Positions 63,035 through 64,000 of a stretch of 64,000 nt of DNA are shown in pieces. The DNA is from Flavobacterium cupriresistens. Its GTDB lineage: Bacteria; Bacteroidota; Bacteroidia; Flavobacteriales; Flavobacteriaceae. A program made the translations under genes and the position numbers. Location: NCBI RefSeq assembly GCF_020911925.1, contig NZ_CP087134.1:4278001-4342000 (forward strand), read 5' to 3'. The notes under the pieces are model-generated. The model saw only the letters and a list, made by a program, of their open reading frames with translations, had not been told where the DNA came from and did no database searches. The first letter of the stretch is position 1. Each line of letters begins with the position of its first letter.

Positions 63035-64000
63035 AAATTCTCTGTGCGATACTATTAATATCTTACGAAGAAAATTCAAAAAAACACACTCGATCACTAC
63101 AAGTTAATAATCGATATGTTCTAACTTATAATTGTGCTAATAATCAAACGGAGTGTAATTAAAATAGCCTAATTTGCTCTTTAATTGACAAAGGCAATTG
63201 CAAAATGAAAATTATAAATTTATGATTCAATCTTTTAATTCTATCTAACTCCTTTTAAGTTACTGGCAAAGAGGGGCTTTTTTTTTGCCACGAATTACAC
63301 TAATTTCCGTGAATTATTTTTTGCCACAGATTAGGAGGATTTGCACAGATTATTTAATTCTTTTTAAAATTACTAACAAAGAGAGGTCTTTTTTTTGCCA
63401 CGAATTTCGCAAATTGCCGCTAATTATTTTTTGCCACAGATTAAGAGGATTTGCACGGATTATTTGATTCTTTTTAAAATTACTAACAAAGGGGGGGCTT
63501 TTTTTGCCACGAATTACACTAATTTCCGCGAATTGTTTCTATGCTGTTGGGGATTAAACCATCCTAAGCCTTCAATCTTCAGCAATGTTTCTCCGTCAAT
63601 AATTTTAAAACTTGATTCGTGTAATTCGTGACAAAATGATGAAAAACAAGAAATACAAACGACTTACTCATCACTAACTCTTTTTTAAAAATTACGGATA
63701 AACATTAAATTTATATTTCCGGCTTTTTGGATTATTTTCCTTTTTTGCTTTCACGTAGATTCAGTAGATTTTCTCCTTGCTTCCTTCTAGAATCTTTCAC
63801 CCGAAGGATAGCGAACATGTGAAGCAAATCTACGTGCTGTTCTCTTTGATATTTTACTGTTTTAACATTGCGCACAACTTAGCAACTCTTTGTAGGGTTC
63901 AAAATGAACTTTCCTGCAATCTGTGCTAGAATAAAAAATAGCCACGGATTTTTAAGATTAAAAAGGGTTTTCTTTTTTCTCTTTAAATGTAAAGCTATTT
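63035..64000. other. Gene-free right end of the window
   Basis: About 970 bp with no convincing gene. It contains tandem 110-bp repeats (63261-63540), then an AT-rich stretch with words such as TTTCACGTAGATTCAGTAGA near 63750 related in style to the dispersed CACGCAGATT repeats. Short plus-strand frames here repeat the same peptide and reflect the DNA repeat. The promoter of the PorP/SprF gene should lie near 63040-63200; none was clearly identified. Confidence 0.6.
63261..63540. repeat. Tandem 110-bp repeat, two full units and a partial third
   Basis: TACTGGCAAAG at 63261, TACTAACAAAG at 63371 and again at 63481 start units that continue with TTTTTTTTGCCACGAATT, then TTGCCACAGATTA and GGATTTGCAC. 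The period is exactly 110 bp; units differ at a few sites. The third unit breaks off near 63540. Confidence 0.85.

Noticed and set aside
63285..63631. Two plus-strand frames with similar peptides
   Set aside because: Both come from the 110-bp tandem DNA repeat and show no protein features.

Overview
The window looks like a chromosomal segment from a member of the Flavobacteriia, most probably Flavobacterium. It is AT-rich. It carries type IX secretion (T9SS) sorting domains, a PorP/SprF-type protein, SusC/SusD and TonB receptor loci with ECF sigma/FecR regulation, and several TAnnTTTG promoter elements typical of Bacteroidetes. I saw no tRNA, rRNA, CRISPR array, transposase, integrase or phage structural genes.

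Layout. (1) 1-10191, minus: the 3'-truncated gene of a giant T9SS-exported adhesin of about 3400 residues. It holds about 22 tandem 107-residue domains, part of which shows recent block duplication. (2) 10288-12686: a NarL-type response regulator and a TPR histidine kinase upstream of the adhesin. (3) 13162-16080: a secreted subtilase with a type A T9SS tail. (4) 16562-19872, plus: a DoxX-like membrane protein, an unrecognised exported protein and a LytS/LytTR two-component pair. (5) 20065-25256, minus: a five-gene uptake operon (ECF sigma, 69-residue small protein, FecR, TonB receptor, DUF4249 lipoprotein). (6) 25718-36174, minus: a second uptake locus (ECF sigma, FecR, SusC, SusD) followed by two phosphoesterases; I infer organophosphate scavenging. 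(7) 37024-40758, plus: a three-helix membrane protein, a GH25 lysozyme and an LCAT-like lipase, the two enzymes lacking export signals. (8) 40873-41862: FabH-type ketoacyl synthase. (9) 42387-47059, minus: a seven-gene run (deacetylase lipoprotein, VOC protein, quinone oxidoreductase, cupin, membrane protein, old yellow enzyme, ABM monooxygenase) suggestive of electrophile or quinone handling. A 2 kb tract of repeats separates it from an AraC regulator at 49204-50064. (10) 50829-58145, minus: three secreted proteins made from phage-tail-fibre-like repeats, one also with a collagen-like segment. (11) 59249-63034: an overlapping LytTR regulator/TPR-kinase pair and a PorP/SprF-family outer membrane protein. 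(12) 63035-64000: no genes, 110-bp tandem repeats.

How it fits together. Much of the window concerns the cell surface: T9SS cargo, an SprF-like partner, TonB-dependent uptake and secreted fibre-like proteins, with three two-component systems interspersed. The most unusual items are the secreted tail-fibre-repeat family at 50.8-58.1 kb, the leaderless lysozyme/lipase/membrane-protein set at 37.0-40.8 kb, and the block duplications in the giant adhesin. Gaps between genes are rich in palindromic and tandem repeats of several families, one apparently inserted into another. All functional assignments come from reading motifs; no database search was possible.
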